NCBI GenBank assembly: GCA_903857665.1
Contig: CAIOFV010000059.1
Location: 1-48,322, forward strand
DNA: 48,322 bases
Direction: 5' to 3'
Source: an uncultured Myxococcales bacterium
Lineage (GTDB): Bacteria; Myxococcota_A; UBA9042; DTJE01
Below the pieces are notes generated by a model. It saw only the letters and a program-made list of their open reading frames with translations. It searched no databases and had not been told where the DNA came from. Within the stretch, counting starts at the first letter, position 1. The number at the start of each line of letters is the position of its first letter. Shown in pieces: positions 25,849-34,010 of the stretch. A program made the position numbers and the translations under genes.

Positions 25849-25872
25849 CGGCGCCTGTCGCAGGCGGCGCCG
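25849..25872. terminator. Hairpin between convergent genes
   Basis: CGGCGCCTG, a TCG loop, then CAGGCGGCGCCG form an imperfect GC-rich hairpin in the 61-bp gap between the convergent genes ending at 25827 and 25889. No U-run follows, so intrinsic termination is uncertain. Confidence 0.4.
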
Positions 25873-25888
25873 TCAGCCGCCGAGAACG

Positions 25889-27202
25889 TCAGCCGCCGGT
25901 CTGGCACTGGGCCTGGACCTGGGGCAGCGTGCAGGCGGCGCATTTCGTCGCCTCGGCCTGGGTGTCCTTGCCGGCCTTGGTCATGCAGGACTGCACGCAG
26001 GTCAGGTCGTTGCCGCACGTCGTGCTGCAGGACATCAGGCAGGGGCAACTGGTCGCCCAGCACTTGTATCCCTTGACGCAGGTGGCCTTGTCCGGCGACC
26101 AACTGAGGATCTTGCCGCCCTTCGCCGCGCACTGGGACTGCACGTTTTCGACCAGCGCCTGGCAGACGGAATCGCCGTCGCCGGCATTGACGGAGCAGGT
26201 CCCGCCGGACGTCGCGGACGGGCACTCGGGCCACGTGCAGTCCTGGCCGCATTGCCGGGTGCCTCCCGCGAGGCACGGCAGGTAGGCACCGGGCGTGCAC
26301 TCGTAGGACTGGATGCAGGCCGGCGGGCTGCCGGACAGGACGCCGCCGGGGAGCGCGCCGTTCATCATGCGGTCCTCGGCTGCCTGTACCAGTTCCGGGT
26401 ACTTGTCGACCGTCGCGGCCTCCTTCTCGAGTTGGCTGGCGGCCGTGTCCAGTTCCAGGGACAGGCAGCCGCTGGCGTCGCCGCTCACGCACTGCAGGAT
26501 GTCGACGGCCTTCAGGAACCCGGCGGCGCGCGACAGGGGCGCGTTCAGCCACGACTCGTCGCCCGACACCATCTTTGCCGCGGAAACGACGACACCGCTG
26601 CACGGCAGCAGCATCGCACCCCAGCTGACGGCGCCGGCGACCCCGCACGTGCCGATGGACAGGCCCAGGCCCGCCACCTTCAGCAGTTCGGCAACGGTCT
26701 GCTTCGTCGAGGGGCAGTTCGGCAGGCACGTGGCGGCCGACGTCAACTTGCCCGCGGTCGCCGTGTCGCCTTCCCCGACGCGCACGCCGCGCATCACCTC
26801 GACGTACCCGGTGGGGCCGTAGATGCGAGCCACGTCCGCGGTGGTGTGGTCGGCGCTCCAGTTCGAAAACAGCAGCACGAAATCCCCGAACACCGTCCGG
26901 GTGGGCAGCCCCGTCAGCGGGTCCAGGTCCACGTAGGCGCTGTTGCCGTTGCCGTCCATCCACAGCGCGCCCGTCACGGCGGTCGCCTGCCCGGACGCGT
27001 CCCGGGTGACCACCGGCAGCAGTTGCTCGCCCTCGCTGCTGACCAGAAGGGCGCCGAACTTCCCGCTGTCCACGGGCACCGCGGCCACCTCGATCTTCGT
27101 TGTCCCGCAGGCCGCCAGCAGCAGCGCCGGGATCAGCAGGGCAGCCCCCCGCGCCGCCCTGATGCGCAGCGCGGAATCCTCCCCGAAACCTGGATTCGCC
27201 AT
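25889..27202 (-). CDS. Lipoprotein with Cys-rich C-terminus, unknown function
   Basis: ATG 27202 is preceded by GTGAGGTGC and gives a lipoprotein signal of about 32 residues ending in LLLAACG; longer upstream starts are not needed. The 437-residue product has a beta-rich N-terminal region (about 35-150, with ALWMDGNGNSAYVDLDP), a hydrophobic Ala/Gly stretch (about 170-215: VAELLKVAGLGLSIG, VSWGAMLLPCSGVVVSAAKM) that could be a buried or membrane-associated helix pair, and a C-terminal ~160 residues with about 20 cysteines (CIQSYECTPGAYLPC, CPCLMSCSTTCG). No named family recognised. It is divergent from the propeller lipoprotein at 27421; its own promoter lies at 27269-27298. Confidence 0.72.
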   Translation of the reverse strand: MANPGFGEDSALRIRAARGAALLIPALLLAACGTTKIEVAAVPVDSGKFGALLVSSEGEQLLPVVTRDASGQATAVTGALWMDGNGNSAYVDLDPLTGLPTRTVFGDFVLLFSNWSADHTTADVARIYGPTGYVEVMRGVRVGEGDTATAGKLTSAATCLPNCPSTKQTVAELLKVAGLGLSIGTCGVAGAVSWGAMLLPCSGVVVSAAKMVSGDESWLNAPLSRAAGFLKAVDILQCVSGDASGCLSLELDTAASQLEKEAATVDKYPELVQAAEDRMMNGALPGGVLSGSPPACIQSYECTPGAYLPCLAGGTRQCGQDCTWPECPSATSGGTCSVNAGDGDSVCQALVENVQSQCAAKGGKILSWSPDKATCVKGYKCWATSCPCLMSCSTTCGNDLTCVQSCMTKAGKDTQAEATKCAACTLPQVQAQCQTGG

Positions 27203-27268
27203 GATGCACCTCACGCGCCGGTGGCCCGGCGGCCTGGACCCGCGGACGGCTGGACCGTTCACGACAGG

Positions 27269-27298
27269 ATTGTCGGCCCCCGCCGAGAAGGGTGTCAA
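27269..27298 (-). promoter_or_regulatory. Sigma70-like promoter of the Cys-rich lipoprotein gene
   Basis: On the minus strand TTGACA, 18 bp, GACAAT; about 67 bp upstream of ATG 27202. Confidence 0.5.
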
Positions 27299-27347
27299 GG
27301 CGATGCGGCGGCGCTTGACCCATCTGCCCCCCCAATTCCACTCCCGC

Positions 27348-27376
27348 TTGCCCCACGTCCTTGTCGGGGATAGGGT
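27348..27376 (+). promoter_or_regulatory. Sigma70-like promoter of the propeller lipoprotein gene
   Basis: TTGCCC (27348-27353), 17 bp, TAGGGT (27371-27376); 44 bp before ATG 27421. A weaker consensus match than its divergent counterpart. Confidence 0.35.
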
Positions 27377-27420
27377 TGCAGGCATCGAGGGTGCGGCCTC
27401 GGGCAACGCGGAGGTTGGCC

Positions 27421-28431
27421 ATGAATCGACCGGATCGTCGCCGGACGCGGATTGCCGCGGCCCTGACCGGCGCCTGCTGCGCCGCGACGCTCGCCGCCTG
27501 CCCGCTGATGTCGAGCGGGGAAAAGGCCCCCGGCAACCCGAACATGACGTTCGATTCGGCCCAGTCCCTGTGCACCGATGGCACGCACCTGTACCTGACC
27601 GAGGGGGTCGCCGCACCGCTCGGCACCGTGAAATCGGTGACCCTGGCCACCCATTCCTCCTCCACCGCCGTGGCCACGGGCCTGGACCATCCGACCTGCA
27701 TCCTCACCGACGGCCAGCACCTCTTCTGGCTGGAGGACGACTCGGGGCCGAACGGGGCGGTGCGTCGTTCGAAGATGGACGGGAGCGAGCCCGTGGCAAT
27801 GGCGTCCGCGCTGGACCATCCCCACGCCATCGCGATCAACGGCACGTATGTGTTCTTCGCCGACAAGCGCGGCGGGGTCGCCGCGATCACCCGGGTGCCG
27901 AAGGGCGGCGGCGAAGCCACCACCCTGGCCACCCTGTCCGGCGACTTCAACACCACGCTGGTCGCGGACGAGTCCTGGGTCTACTTCACCGCGCCCTACG
28001 ACCTGCCCGGCGGGACGATCGGCCGGGTGCCGGTTGCGGGCGGCAGCCCCGAAACGGTGATCACCGGCCTGGGCACCCCGACCGCGCTGGCGCTGTCCGG
28101 CAACACGCTGTGTTTCACCGAGTTCATGGGCGGTCGTGTCGGCTGCGTCCAGGACGTGACCGCGTCGTGGACGCCCGTCCCCATGACCAGCGGCGAAAAC
28201 GTCAACTTCGGCACCTGCCCCGGGCTCCTGTTGCTGGACAGCGGCACGGTGTACTTCGCCATCTCGGCCTCGGCCACGTCGGATGCCATCCGGATGGTGA
28301 TTCCCGGCTACGCGCCGGTCACGGTCGCCACGACCGAATCCTTCGGCCAGATCATGGGCATGGCCATCCTCGGGGCGAAGATCTACTGGCTCCAGGACGA
28401 CAGCCTCTGGAGCGTCAAGAAGGGATACTAG
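27421..28431 (+). CDS. Beta-propeller lipoprotein
   Basis: ATG 27421 has GGAGG about seven bases upstream. The 336-residue product begins with a basic region and a lipoprotein signal (MNRPDRRRTR...CCAATLAACP). The rest consists of six or seven repeats of about 45 residues with a pattern like 'ILTDGQHLFWLEDD...G.V.R...DGSEPV' and 'VADESWVYFTAP...GTIGRVPVAGG', as in six- or seven-bladed propellers of the DUF5050/NHL-like type common in myxobacterial lipoproteins. No active-site motif is visible; the role is probably ligand or surface binding. It is followed after 11 bp by the MBL-fold gene on the same strand and may share its transcript. Confidence 0.75.
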   Translation: MNRPDRRRTRIAAALTGACCAATLAACPLMSSGEKAPGNPNMTFDSAQSLCTDGTHLYLTEGVAAPLGTVKSVTLATHSSSTAVATGLDHPTCILTDGQHLFWLEDDSGPNGAVRRSKMDGSEPVAMASALDHPHAIAINGTYVFFADKRGGVAAITRVPKGGGEATTLATLSGDFNTTLVADESWVYFTAPYDLPGGTIGRVPVAGGSPETVITGLGTPTALALSGNTLCFTEFMGGRVGCVQDVTASWTPVPMTSGENVNFGTCPGLLLLDSGTVYFAISASATSDAIRMVIPGYAPVTVATTESFGQIMGMAILGAKIYWLQDDSLWSVKKGY

Positions 28432-28442
28432 CGGAGCAGACG

Positions 28443-29852
28443 ATGATCACCCTCACGTCCTACGGAGCCGCTCTTGAGGTCACGGGGAGCAAGCACCTGC
28501 TGGAGGTCGGCGGGTCGCGGATCCTGATCGACTGCGGGCTGTTCCAGGGACGGCGCAAGGAGTCCCGGGCCAAGAACGAGGAGCAGCCCTTCGACCCGGC
28601 GTCGCTGACGGCCTGCATCAACACCCACGGGCACCTGGACCACTGCGGCGCCTACCCGCTGCTGGTGAAGCGGGGCTACCGGGGGCTGATCTGGGCGACC
28701 GGGGCCACCGCAGACGTGGCGCAACTGGTGATGGCCGACTCGGCGCGAATCCAGGTCGCCGACGCCCGGTTCCTGGAGTGGCACATCGGGAAGAACCCCC
28801 GGGACCGGCGCGAGGCGCTGCCGCCGCTGTATGACGAGGAGGATTCGGCGCAGGCGGCGGGCCTGTTCCGGCCCGTCGCGTACCGCCAGCCCGTGGAGGT
28901 CGCGCCCGGCGTCACCGCGACGTTCCTGGAGGCCGGGCACATCCTGGGATCCGCGGTGGTGCGCCTGGACGTCGTCGATGGCGACACGCGCCGGACGATC
29001 GTGTTCACCGGCGACCTCGGCCGGCGGAACACCCCGATCCTGCGCGACCCGGATCCGGCGCCCGACGCGGACTGGCTGGTCTGCGAGTCCACCTACGGCA
29101 ACCGGCTGCACGACGATCTCGCCTTCGCCCAGGAGGAACTGGCCCAGGTGGTGCGCGAAACGGTCGCGAAGGGCGGTCGCGTAGTGGTCCCGGCCTTCGC
29201 CATCGGTCGCACCCAGGAACTGGTGTGGCACCTTCACCAGTTGAACGAGTCCGGCCGGATCCCCCCCGTCCCGGTCTTCGTGGACAGCCCCATGGCCACC
29301 TCGGCCACCGCGATCTTCACGAAACACACGGAGTGCTACGACGAGGAAACGGTCCGCCGGTTCCTGGACCGCGGCGAAAGCCCCTTTGGCTTCGCGGCGC
29401 TGAAGTTCACGGCGTCGGCCGAGGACTCCAAGAAGTTGAACGACATCCGGGACCCCTGCATCGTCATCGCCTCGTCCGGGATGTGCGAAGCGGGCCGCAT
29501 CCTGCATCACCTGGTCCGCGACGTCGGCGACCCACGCAACACCATCCTGGTGGTCGGTTTCATGGCCGAAAACACGCTGGGACGGGCGCTGGCCGACCGG
29601 CGGCCCGAGGTGAAGATCTTCGGCGAACTGCACCGCCTGGAGGCCCGGGTCAAGATCCTCAACGCCTTCAGCGCCCACGCGGACCGCAACGAGATCGGCG
29701 AGTGGGTGGCGCCCATGGACCAGGCGCGCCTGCAGGGCGTCCTGCTGGTCCACGGCGAACCGGCGGCGCAGGCGGCGCTGGGGGACCACCTGCGGGGCCT
29801 GGGGGTCCGGCGGGTCGAGAGCCTGGCGGCCGGAAAGGGCGTTCCCCTGTAG
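28443..29852 (+). CDS. MBL-fold/beta-CASP RNA-processing-type exonuclease
   Basis: ATG 28443 lies 11 bp after the lipoprotein stop with GGAG upstream. The 469-residue protein has the metallo-beta-lactamase motif NTHGHLDHCGAYP (about 60-72), the further zinc ligands in EAGHILGSA and FTGDLGR, and the beta-CASP insert with CESTYGNR, VPAFAIGRTQELV, VDSPMA, and IASSGMCEAGR; the final HADR region (NAFSAHADRNEI) completes the site. This is the CPSF73/YsaP-like family of zinc-dependent endo/exoribonucleases. No KH domain precedes it, unlike archaeal relatives. In bacteria these enzymes are thought to act on RNA, but the substrate of this subgroup is mostly unknown. All metal ligands appear intact. 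Confidence 0.93.
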   Translation: MITLTSYGAALEVTGSKHLLEVGGSRILIDCGLFQGRRKESRAKNEEQPFDPASLTACINTHGHLDHCGAYPLLVKRGYRGLIWATGATADVAQLVMADSARIQVADARFLEWHIGKNPRDRREALPPLYDEEDSAQAAGLFRPVAYRQPVEVAPGVTATFLEAGHILGSAVVRLDVVDGDTRRTIVFTGDLGRRNTPILRDPDPAPDADWLVCESTYGNRLHDDLAFAQEELAQVVRETVAKGGRVVVPAFAIGRTQELVWHLHQLNESGRIPPVPVFVDSPMATSATAIFTKHTECYDEETVRRFLDRGESPFGFAALKFTASAEDSKKLNDIRDPCIVIASSGMCEAGRILHHLVRDVGDPRNTILVVGFMAENTLGRALADRRPEVKIFGELHRLEARVKILNAFSAHADRNEIGEWVAPMDQARLQGVLLVHGEPAAQAALGDHLRGLGVRRVESLAAGKGVPL

Positions 29853-29880
29853 CCGAACAACCGACGCTGCGCGCGCAGCG

Positions 29881-29978
29881 CACCCTCTGCGCCGCACCCC
29901 CTGCGCCGCACCCCCTGCGCTGCACCCCCTGCGCCGCACCCTCTGCGCCGCACCCTCTGCGCCGCACCCTCGTCGCCG
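29881..29978. repeat. Seven tandem copies of a 14-bp repeat
   Basis: Unit CACCCYCTGCGCYG, seven head-to-tail copies with one or two substitutions each (last copy CACCCTCGTCGCCG). Fourteen is not a multiple of three, and the array lies in the gap after the MBL gene, so it is a noncoding minisatellite-like array rather than a coding repeat. Open frames across it on both strands are low-complexity artefacts. Confidence 0.9.
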
Positions 29979-30124
29979 GATCCGTTCCATCAGATCAACC
30001 CCCTGTCCGCTCAGAATGACCGATCGCCGCGGGCGACGGCGATCGCGATCTCCCGGCCGGCTGCGCTGGGCCGGCCGGCACATCCCTTGCTTCAGGGAGG
30101 AGTGGGTCAACCCTCTGGAGGTGC

Positions 30125-30670
30125 ATGGTGCAACGATTCTTTTCCATCCTTCTTTTCTGCGGGCTCCTTCCGGCCACGGCTGCGGCGCAAGGGGTGGGCG
30201 TGATGTTCGGCGCCCCGGCGATCCACTGGACGGTACGGCCTCCCATGGCCGTGTTCGCCCCCGGGATGTGGGTCGTCGAGGATTCCCCCGACGAGGTCTT
30301 CTTCTACGACGGCTGGTACTGGACCCAGCAGAACGACCACTGGTACCGGTCGCGGGACCACCGGGGCCACTGGGGCGAAGTCGATCGCGGTCGCGTCCCC
30401 GTCAGTTTCTACGCCCAGGAGCCGGGACACTACCGCCATTTCCGCGGGGAGGGAGGGGCCGGCCCCGGCCCCGGCGCGTTCCGTCGCGAGCCTCGCCCTG
30501 CGCGCCCTGCATACGCGCCCGATCGCCCGCAAGCCAGGCCCGCCAAGGCCCGTGACCGGAAGGACGAGGGCCACGGTCGCCCGGGTGGCGACAGGGGCGG
30601 AAACCACGGGGACAACGGACGCGGGAACAGCGGGCACGGGAATCCCGGTCAGGGCCACGACAAACATTGA
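30125..30670 (+). CDS. Secreted protein with aromatic core and Gly/Asn/His-rich tail
   Basis: ATG 30125 has GGAGG seven bases upstream. The 181-residue product has a cleavable signal peptide (MVQRFFSILLFCGLLPATAAA, cut about residue 21). Residues ~25-105 carry paired aromatic motifs (FFYDGWYWTQQNDHWYRS, GHWGEV), as in small secreted bacterial domains with YXWGXW- or DUF6600-like aromatic repeats. From ~108 it becomes a disordered Pro/Arg then Gly/Asn/His/Asp tail (GGNHGDNGRGNSGHGNPG). It may be a cell-wall or matrix-associated protein; the function is unknown. It reads away from the 14-bp repeat array and converges on the transporter gene. Confidence 0.7.
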   Translation: MVQRFFSILLFCGLLPATAAAQGVGVMFGAPAIHWTVRPPMAVFAPGMWVVEDSPDEVFFYDGWYWTQQNDHWYRSRDHRGHWGEVDRGRVPVSFYAQEPGHYRHFRGEGGAGPGPGAFRREPRPARPAYAPDRPQARPAKARDRKDEGHGRPGGDRGGNHGDNGRGNSGHGNPGQGHDKH

Positions 30671-30713
30671 GCAGGAACCTGCGCAGAAGAGTTCCGCCCC
30701 GCAATGCCTCGAA

Positions 30714-30745
30714 GGGCGCGCCGGCATCAGACGGGCCGGGCGCCC
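30714..30745. terminator. Bidirectional hairpin between convergent genes
   Basis: GGGCGCGCCGGC and GCCGGGCGCCC form a near-perfect stem around a short loop in the 84-bp gap between the genes ending at 30670 and 30755. Confidence 0.45.
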
Positions 30746-30754
30746 TGGCGCGGC

Positions 30755-32467
30755 CTACTTGTCCAGCGGGTAACTGCGGAACCCCAGGTACCCGATGAAC
30801 AGCAGCACGGACGCGACCAGCGGCGTCGCCAGCACGCCCCAGGGATGTTCCGCGGAGTCCCCGAGGGTGCTGAGCAGCAGGGGCACGATGAAGTAGGCCA
30901 GGCCGGACGCGGGCTTGGACACCAGCCCTTCCATGCCGTTGTACATGGCCTCGCGACGGTAGCCGGTCAGTTTTTCGTCGTGGTCCATCACGTCGTTCAG
31001 GATGGGCCGCTGCATCACGAAGATCACCGCCACGGGCAGCGCGCCGATCGCCAGCGTGATCACGGTATGGGCGAAGGCGATCTGGTTCGGGTCCAGCGGG
31101 CTGCCCAGCAGGCCGGCGACGAAGGCCACCGGGTACCCGAGGAACGGGAAGTGCTTCAGCAGGGCCATCAGCAGCAGGTCCACCGCGAACACCCCCATGC
31201 CGAACAGGTAGACGGTCTTCTTGCCGTACTTGACCGCCTTGGAGGCGACCACCGGGAAGAACAGCATGGCGCCCAGGATCAGCACGCCCTGGAGGTACCC
31301 TGCGTACTCCTCGTCCAGGCTCATCAGGCGGGTGACGATGAAGGGCATCCCCGCCAGCAGGATGTCCGTGGCCATGCGGATCGCGGCCGCCGCGATGACG
31401 TACGGGGTGAAGGTCGGGTTCCGGAACGTCTCGACGAAGGCCTGGGTGAACTTGAACTTCACCGCCTTGGACGCGTCGTGGGGACGCTCCCGCACCTTCC
31501 AGACGCTGATGTAGAACATCAGGGTGAACACGACGCCCAGGATCACGCCGATCGCCTCGTAGGCGTTGGACAGGTGGATGGGGCCGAGGGTGATCCCGCC
31601 GGCCAGCGCGCCGATCATCATGCCGACGCCCGCGGTCCCCAGCACCGAACCCGCGACGTCCCCGAACGCCATGTAGTTCGAGGCCTGGATGCGCTCGTTG
31701 TTCAGGGGCGTGATTTCCGGCAGCAGCGACAGGTACGGCGCGACGACGGCGGTGTACATCACCCAGAACCCGGTGTGGGTGGCCAGCAGGAACAGGAAGT
31801 TCGGCGTGACGTCGACCCCCAGCGCGCTGACCAGGCTCGCGCCCTCGCCGGCGCGGTCCGGCGGGAAGAAGATCAGGATCGAAAAGATCGCCAGGAACGG
31901 GGTCCCGAACACCACCCACGGGATCCGGCGGCCCATCCGGAAGTGCCACTTGTCCGACAGGTAGCCGACCATCGGTTCGGCGACGGCCTCCAGCAGGCGG
32001 GGGATCAGGCCGCCCACCGACATCGCCGCGGCGCTGACCAGCAGGATGTCGTGGCCCGACGCGTCCTTCCGGCCGATGTAGAAGTAGATCAGCCACGATG
32101 AGATCAGCGCCGGCGACAGCGACACGGCGACCTGTCCGAAGGCGTAGGTGAACTTGGCCCAGAACGACAGGACCGGTTTTTCGTCCAGTTCGAAGATGTT
32201 CAGCACCCGCTCGCCGAGGGTCCCGTCCGTGGTGGCGTCGCCGCACTTCGGGCAGGCGTGCCGCCCGTCCCTGGTGTCCATGTCGATGTCGCACCGGCGG
32301 CAGCGGAACGGGACGCGACTCACCGCGAACGCCGCCAGGGGGCCCCCGACGATCGCCAGGGCCAGGAAGTTGAGGCCGACGTGGCCCTTCTTCCCGTTCA
32401 CGGCCAGCAGCAGGATCACGGCCGACAGCGGCCAGATCACCGCGAGCGCCCACAACACGTAATCCAT
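30755..32467 (-). CDS. GPH/MelB-type MFS transporter with N-terminal zinc-ribbon insertion
   Basis: ATG 32467 follows AGGAG at eight bases. The 570-residue protein begins with two hydrophobic segments (1-22, 32-50). Then comes FRCRRCDIDMD...ACPKCGD, a CxxC-x12-CxxC zinc ribbon (Cys56, 59, 72, 75). From about 100 on it is a twelve-helix MFS permease of the glycoside-pentoside-hexuronide type (RLLEAVAEPMVGYLSDKWHFRMGRRIPWV, DHDEKLTGYRREAMYNGM). GPH proteins are sodium- or proton-coupled sugar symporters. Members with an extra N-terminal hairpin and zinc ribbon are uncommon, so a regulatory or metal-sensing role is possible. Substrate unknown. Divergent from the adenylate kinase gene. Confidence 0.85.
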   Translation of the reverse strand: MDYVLWALAVIWPLSAVILLLAVNGKKGHVGLNFLALAIVGGPLAAFAVSRVPFRCRRCDIDMDTRDGRHACPKCGDATTDGTLGERVLNIFELDEKPVLSFWAKFTYAFGQVAVSLSPALISSWLIYFYIGRKDASGHDILLVSAAAMSVGGLIPRLLEAVAEPMVGYLSDKWHFRMGRRIPWVVFGTPFLAIFSILIFFPPDRAGEGASLVSALGVDVTPNFLFLLATHTGFWVMYTAVVAPYLSLLPEITPLNNERIQASNYMAFGDVAGSVLGTAGVGMMIGALAGGITLGPIHLSNAYEAIGVILGVVFTLMFYISVWKVRERPHDASKAVKFKFTQAFVETFRNPTFTPYVIAAAAIRMATDILLAGMPFIVTRLMSLDEEYAGYLQGVLILGAMLFFPVVASKAVKYGKKTVYLFGMGVFAVDLLLMALLKHFPFLGYPVAFVAGLLGSPLDPNQIAFAHTVITLAIGALPVAVIFVMQRPILNDVMDHDEKLTGYRREAMYNGMEGLVSKPASGLAYFIVPLLLSTLGDSAEHPWGVLATPLVASVLLFIGYLGFRSYPLDK

Positions 32468-32784
32468 CAGCGCATCTCCTGCCAGCCGGGCCCGCGGGAG
32501 CGGGCGGCCGCGACGACGACCTGGGACGGTTCGCCCCCCGGGTCGCCTCGGCGGCAGGGGGGAGCGCGTCCGAAATCATCGCCCAACGGCAGGGTGAGTC
32601 AAGAGTATTCAAGCGGTCACGGGGGCTTCCGAGCCGGCGGCCCGGCCCGAGGAAGACGCCCGCCCACACGCGCGGCCCGGGCGTATTCCCGGAAATCCTC
32701 CTTTCTTATCCAAGTGTTCTAGGCGATTGTATCCCCCCATTCCAGGACCGCACTTACCATCGGCTGTGATTGCCTGGGGGCGCC
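32468..32784. other. Divergent intergenic region, 317 bp, no gene
   Basis: GC-rich spacer between the transporter and the adenylate kinase gene. Apart from the transporter promoter (32574-32602), a mildly AT-richer segment at about 32700-32745 with TTGTAT could hold the promoter of the adenylate kinase gene; nothing clear-cut. No coding frame of note. Confidence 0.5.
32574..32602 (-). promoter_or_regulatory. Sigma70-like promoter of the transporter gene
   Basis: On the minus strand TTGACT, exactly 17 bp, ATGATT; about 107 bp upstream of ATG 32467. Confidence 0.45.
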
Positions 32785-33939
32785 ATGTTGAACATCGCAC
32801 TGTTCGGACCGCCGGGGGCCGGCAAAGGCACGCAGTCGCCGATGCTGATGGAGCGGTACGGCCTGTTCTACATTTCGACCGGCGACCTTCTGCGGGCGGA
32901 GATGCGGAACAAGACCGACCTGGGCCGGGCCGCCAAGGACATCATCGCGAAGGGCGGCCTGGTGTCGGACGAGATCATCGTCCAGATCCTCGAAAGCACG
33001 ATCCACGACAACCCCCAGGCGAACGGCTTCCTGTTCGACGGGTTTCCCCGGACGTGGGTCCAGGCCTACATCCTGGACGGCCTGCTGCTGAAGTTGCACA
33101 CGTCGCTGACCAGCCTCGTCAGCCTGGAAGTCCCCGTGGAGGTGTGCACCGAACGGCTGCTGGCGCGCGCGACCGTTTCGGGGCGCATCGACGATACCCG
33201 CGAAGTCATCGAGGTCCGCCTGCGCGAGTACAAGGACAAGACCGCACCGGTGCTGAAGTTCTTCGACGAGCGGGGGGTCCACCAGGCCGTCGATGGGCTG
33301 GGGACGGTGGACCAGATCTTCCAGCGCATCTGCGACGGGATCGACCGCACGCTGCAGAACGTGCAGATGAACATCGTGCTGCTGGGCGGGCCCGGGTCGG
33401 GTCGGGGCACCCAGGCAGGCCAACTGGCCGCGAAGTACAACATGACGATCCTGTCCGCGGGCGACCTCCTGCAGGAGGAGATCCGCCGGGGCTCGGCCCT
33501 GGGCCAGAAGGTGTCGGCCCAGATGGAGGAAGGCGCGCTGGTGCCGGACGAGGTCGTGATCGGGCTGGTCGAGGAGCGCATCCGGTCGAACTCCGGGAGG
33601 ACCGGGTTCATCTTCCAGGGGTTCCCGCGCACCCTGGTGCAGGCGTACATCCTGGACGGGCTGCTGCGCAAGGCCGGTTCGCAGGTGAACTGCGTGCTGA
33701 ACCTGCGCGTGCCGACGCTGGAACTGCTGCAGCGGCTGGCCGCCCGAGGCCGCCACTACGATCTGTCCACCGCGACGATCGTCCAGCGCCTGCAGGCCTA
33801 CGAACGCTATGAAGGCGCCCTGTCGCGCTACTACGAGAATTCCGGCCGGCTGCACGCGATCGACGGCGTCGGATCGACCGAGGAGGTCTTCCAGCGCATG
33901 GCCGAACAGGTCGATGCGGCCTTCCGCCGGGCCCGGTAG
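32785..33939 (+). CDS. Tandem adenylate kinase; second domain with altered catalytic residues
   Basis: ATG 32785 is used (a TTG 15 bp upstream lacks a ribosome site). The 384 residues are two adenylate-kinase domains in tandem (1-193 and 195-384), about twice the normal ~190-215. Domain 1 is complete: GPPGAGKGTQ (8-17), STGDLLR (31-37), DGFPR (85-89), a short lid with GRIDD (133-137). Domain 2 keeps the fold but has GGPGSGRGTQ with the P-loop Lys replaced by Arg207, SAGDLLQ instead of GDLLR, QGFPR instead of DGFPR (278-282) and a degraded lid (GRHYD). Domain 1 should interconvert AMP+ATP with ADP; domain 2 is probably inactive or regulatory (inference). The last bases are followed by a terminator-like hairpin. 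Confidence 0.9.
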   Translation: MLNIALFGPPGAGKGTQSPMLMERYGLFYISTGDLLRAEMRNKTDLGRAAKDIIAKGGLVSDEIIVQILESTIHDNPQANGFLFDGFPRTWVQAYILDGLLLKLHTSLTSLVSLEVPVEVCTERLLARATVSGRIDDTREVIEVRLREYKDKTAPVLKFFDERGVHQAVDGLGTVDQIFQRICDGIDRTLQNVQMNIVLLGGPGSGRGTQAGQLAAKYNMTILSAGDLLQEEIRRGSALGQKVSAQMEEGALVPDEVVIGLVEERIRSNSGRTGFIFQGFPRTLVQAYILDGLLRKAGSQVNCVLNLRVPTLELLQRLAARGRHYDLSTATIVQRLQAYERYEGALSRYYENSGRLHAIDGVGSTEEVFQRMAEQVDAAFRRAR

Positions 33940-33979
33940 GAGCCATTGCCTGGAACGCGCCGGCGCCGTTCGGGGTGCC

Positions 33980-33996
33980 AAGGCCGGTCGGGCCTT
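33980..33996 (+). terminator. Hairpin after the adenylate kinase gene
   Basis: AAGGCC, loop GGTCG, GGCCTT: a perfect 6-bp stem 40 bp after the stop codon, followed by a short T stretch. It also sits before the end of the convergent gene. Confidence 0.5.
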
Positions 33997-34010
33997 TCCG
34001 GCCCCCCCCG

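Noticed and set aside
29881..29978. CRISPR array
   Set aside because: The unit is 14 bp with no spacers, so it is a simple tandem repeat; no cas genes nearby.
29507..29978. Repetitive Arg/Gly protein on the minus strand across the 14-bp repeat
   Set aside because: The 14-bp unit shifts phase each copy, so the translated pattern is an artefact of the repeat DNA.
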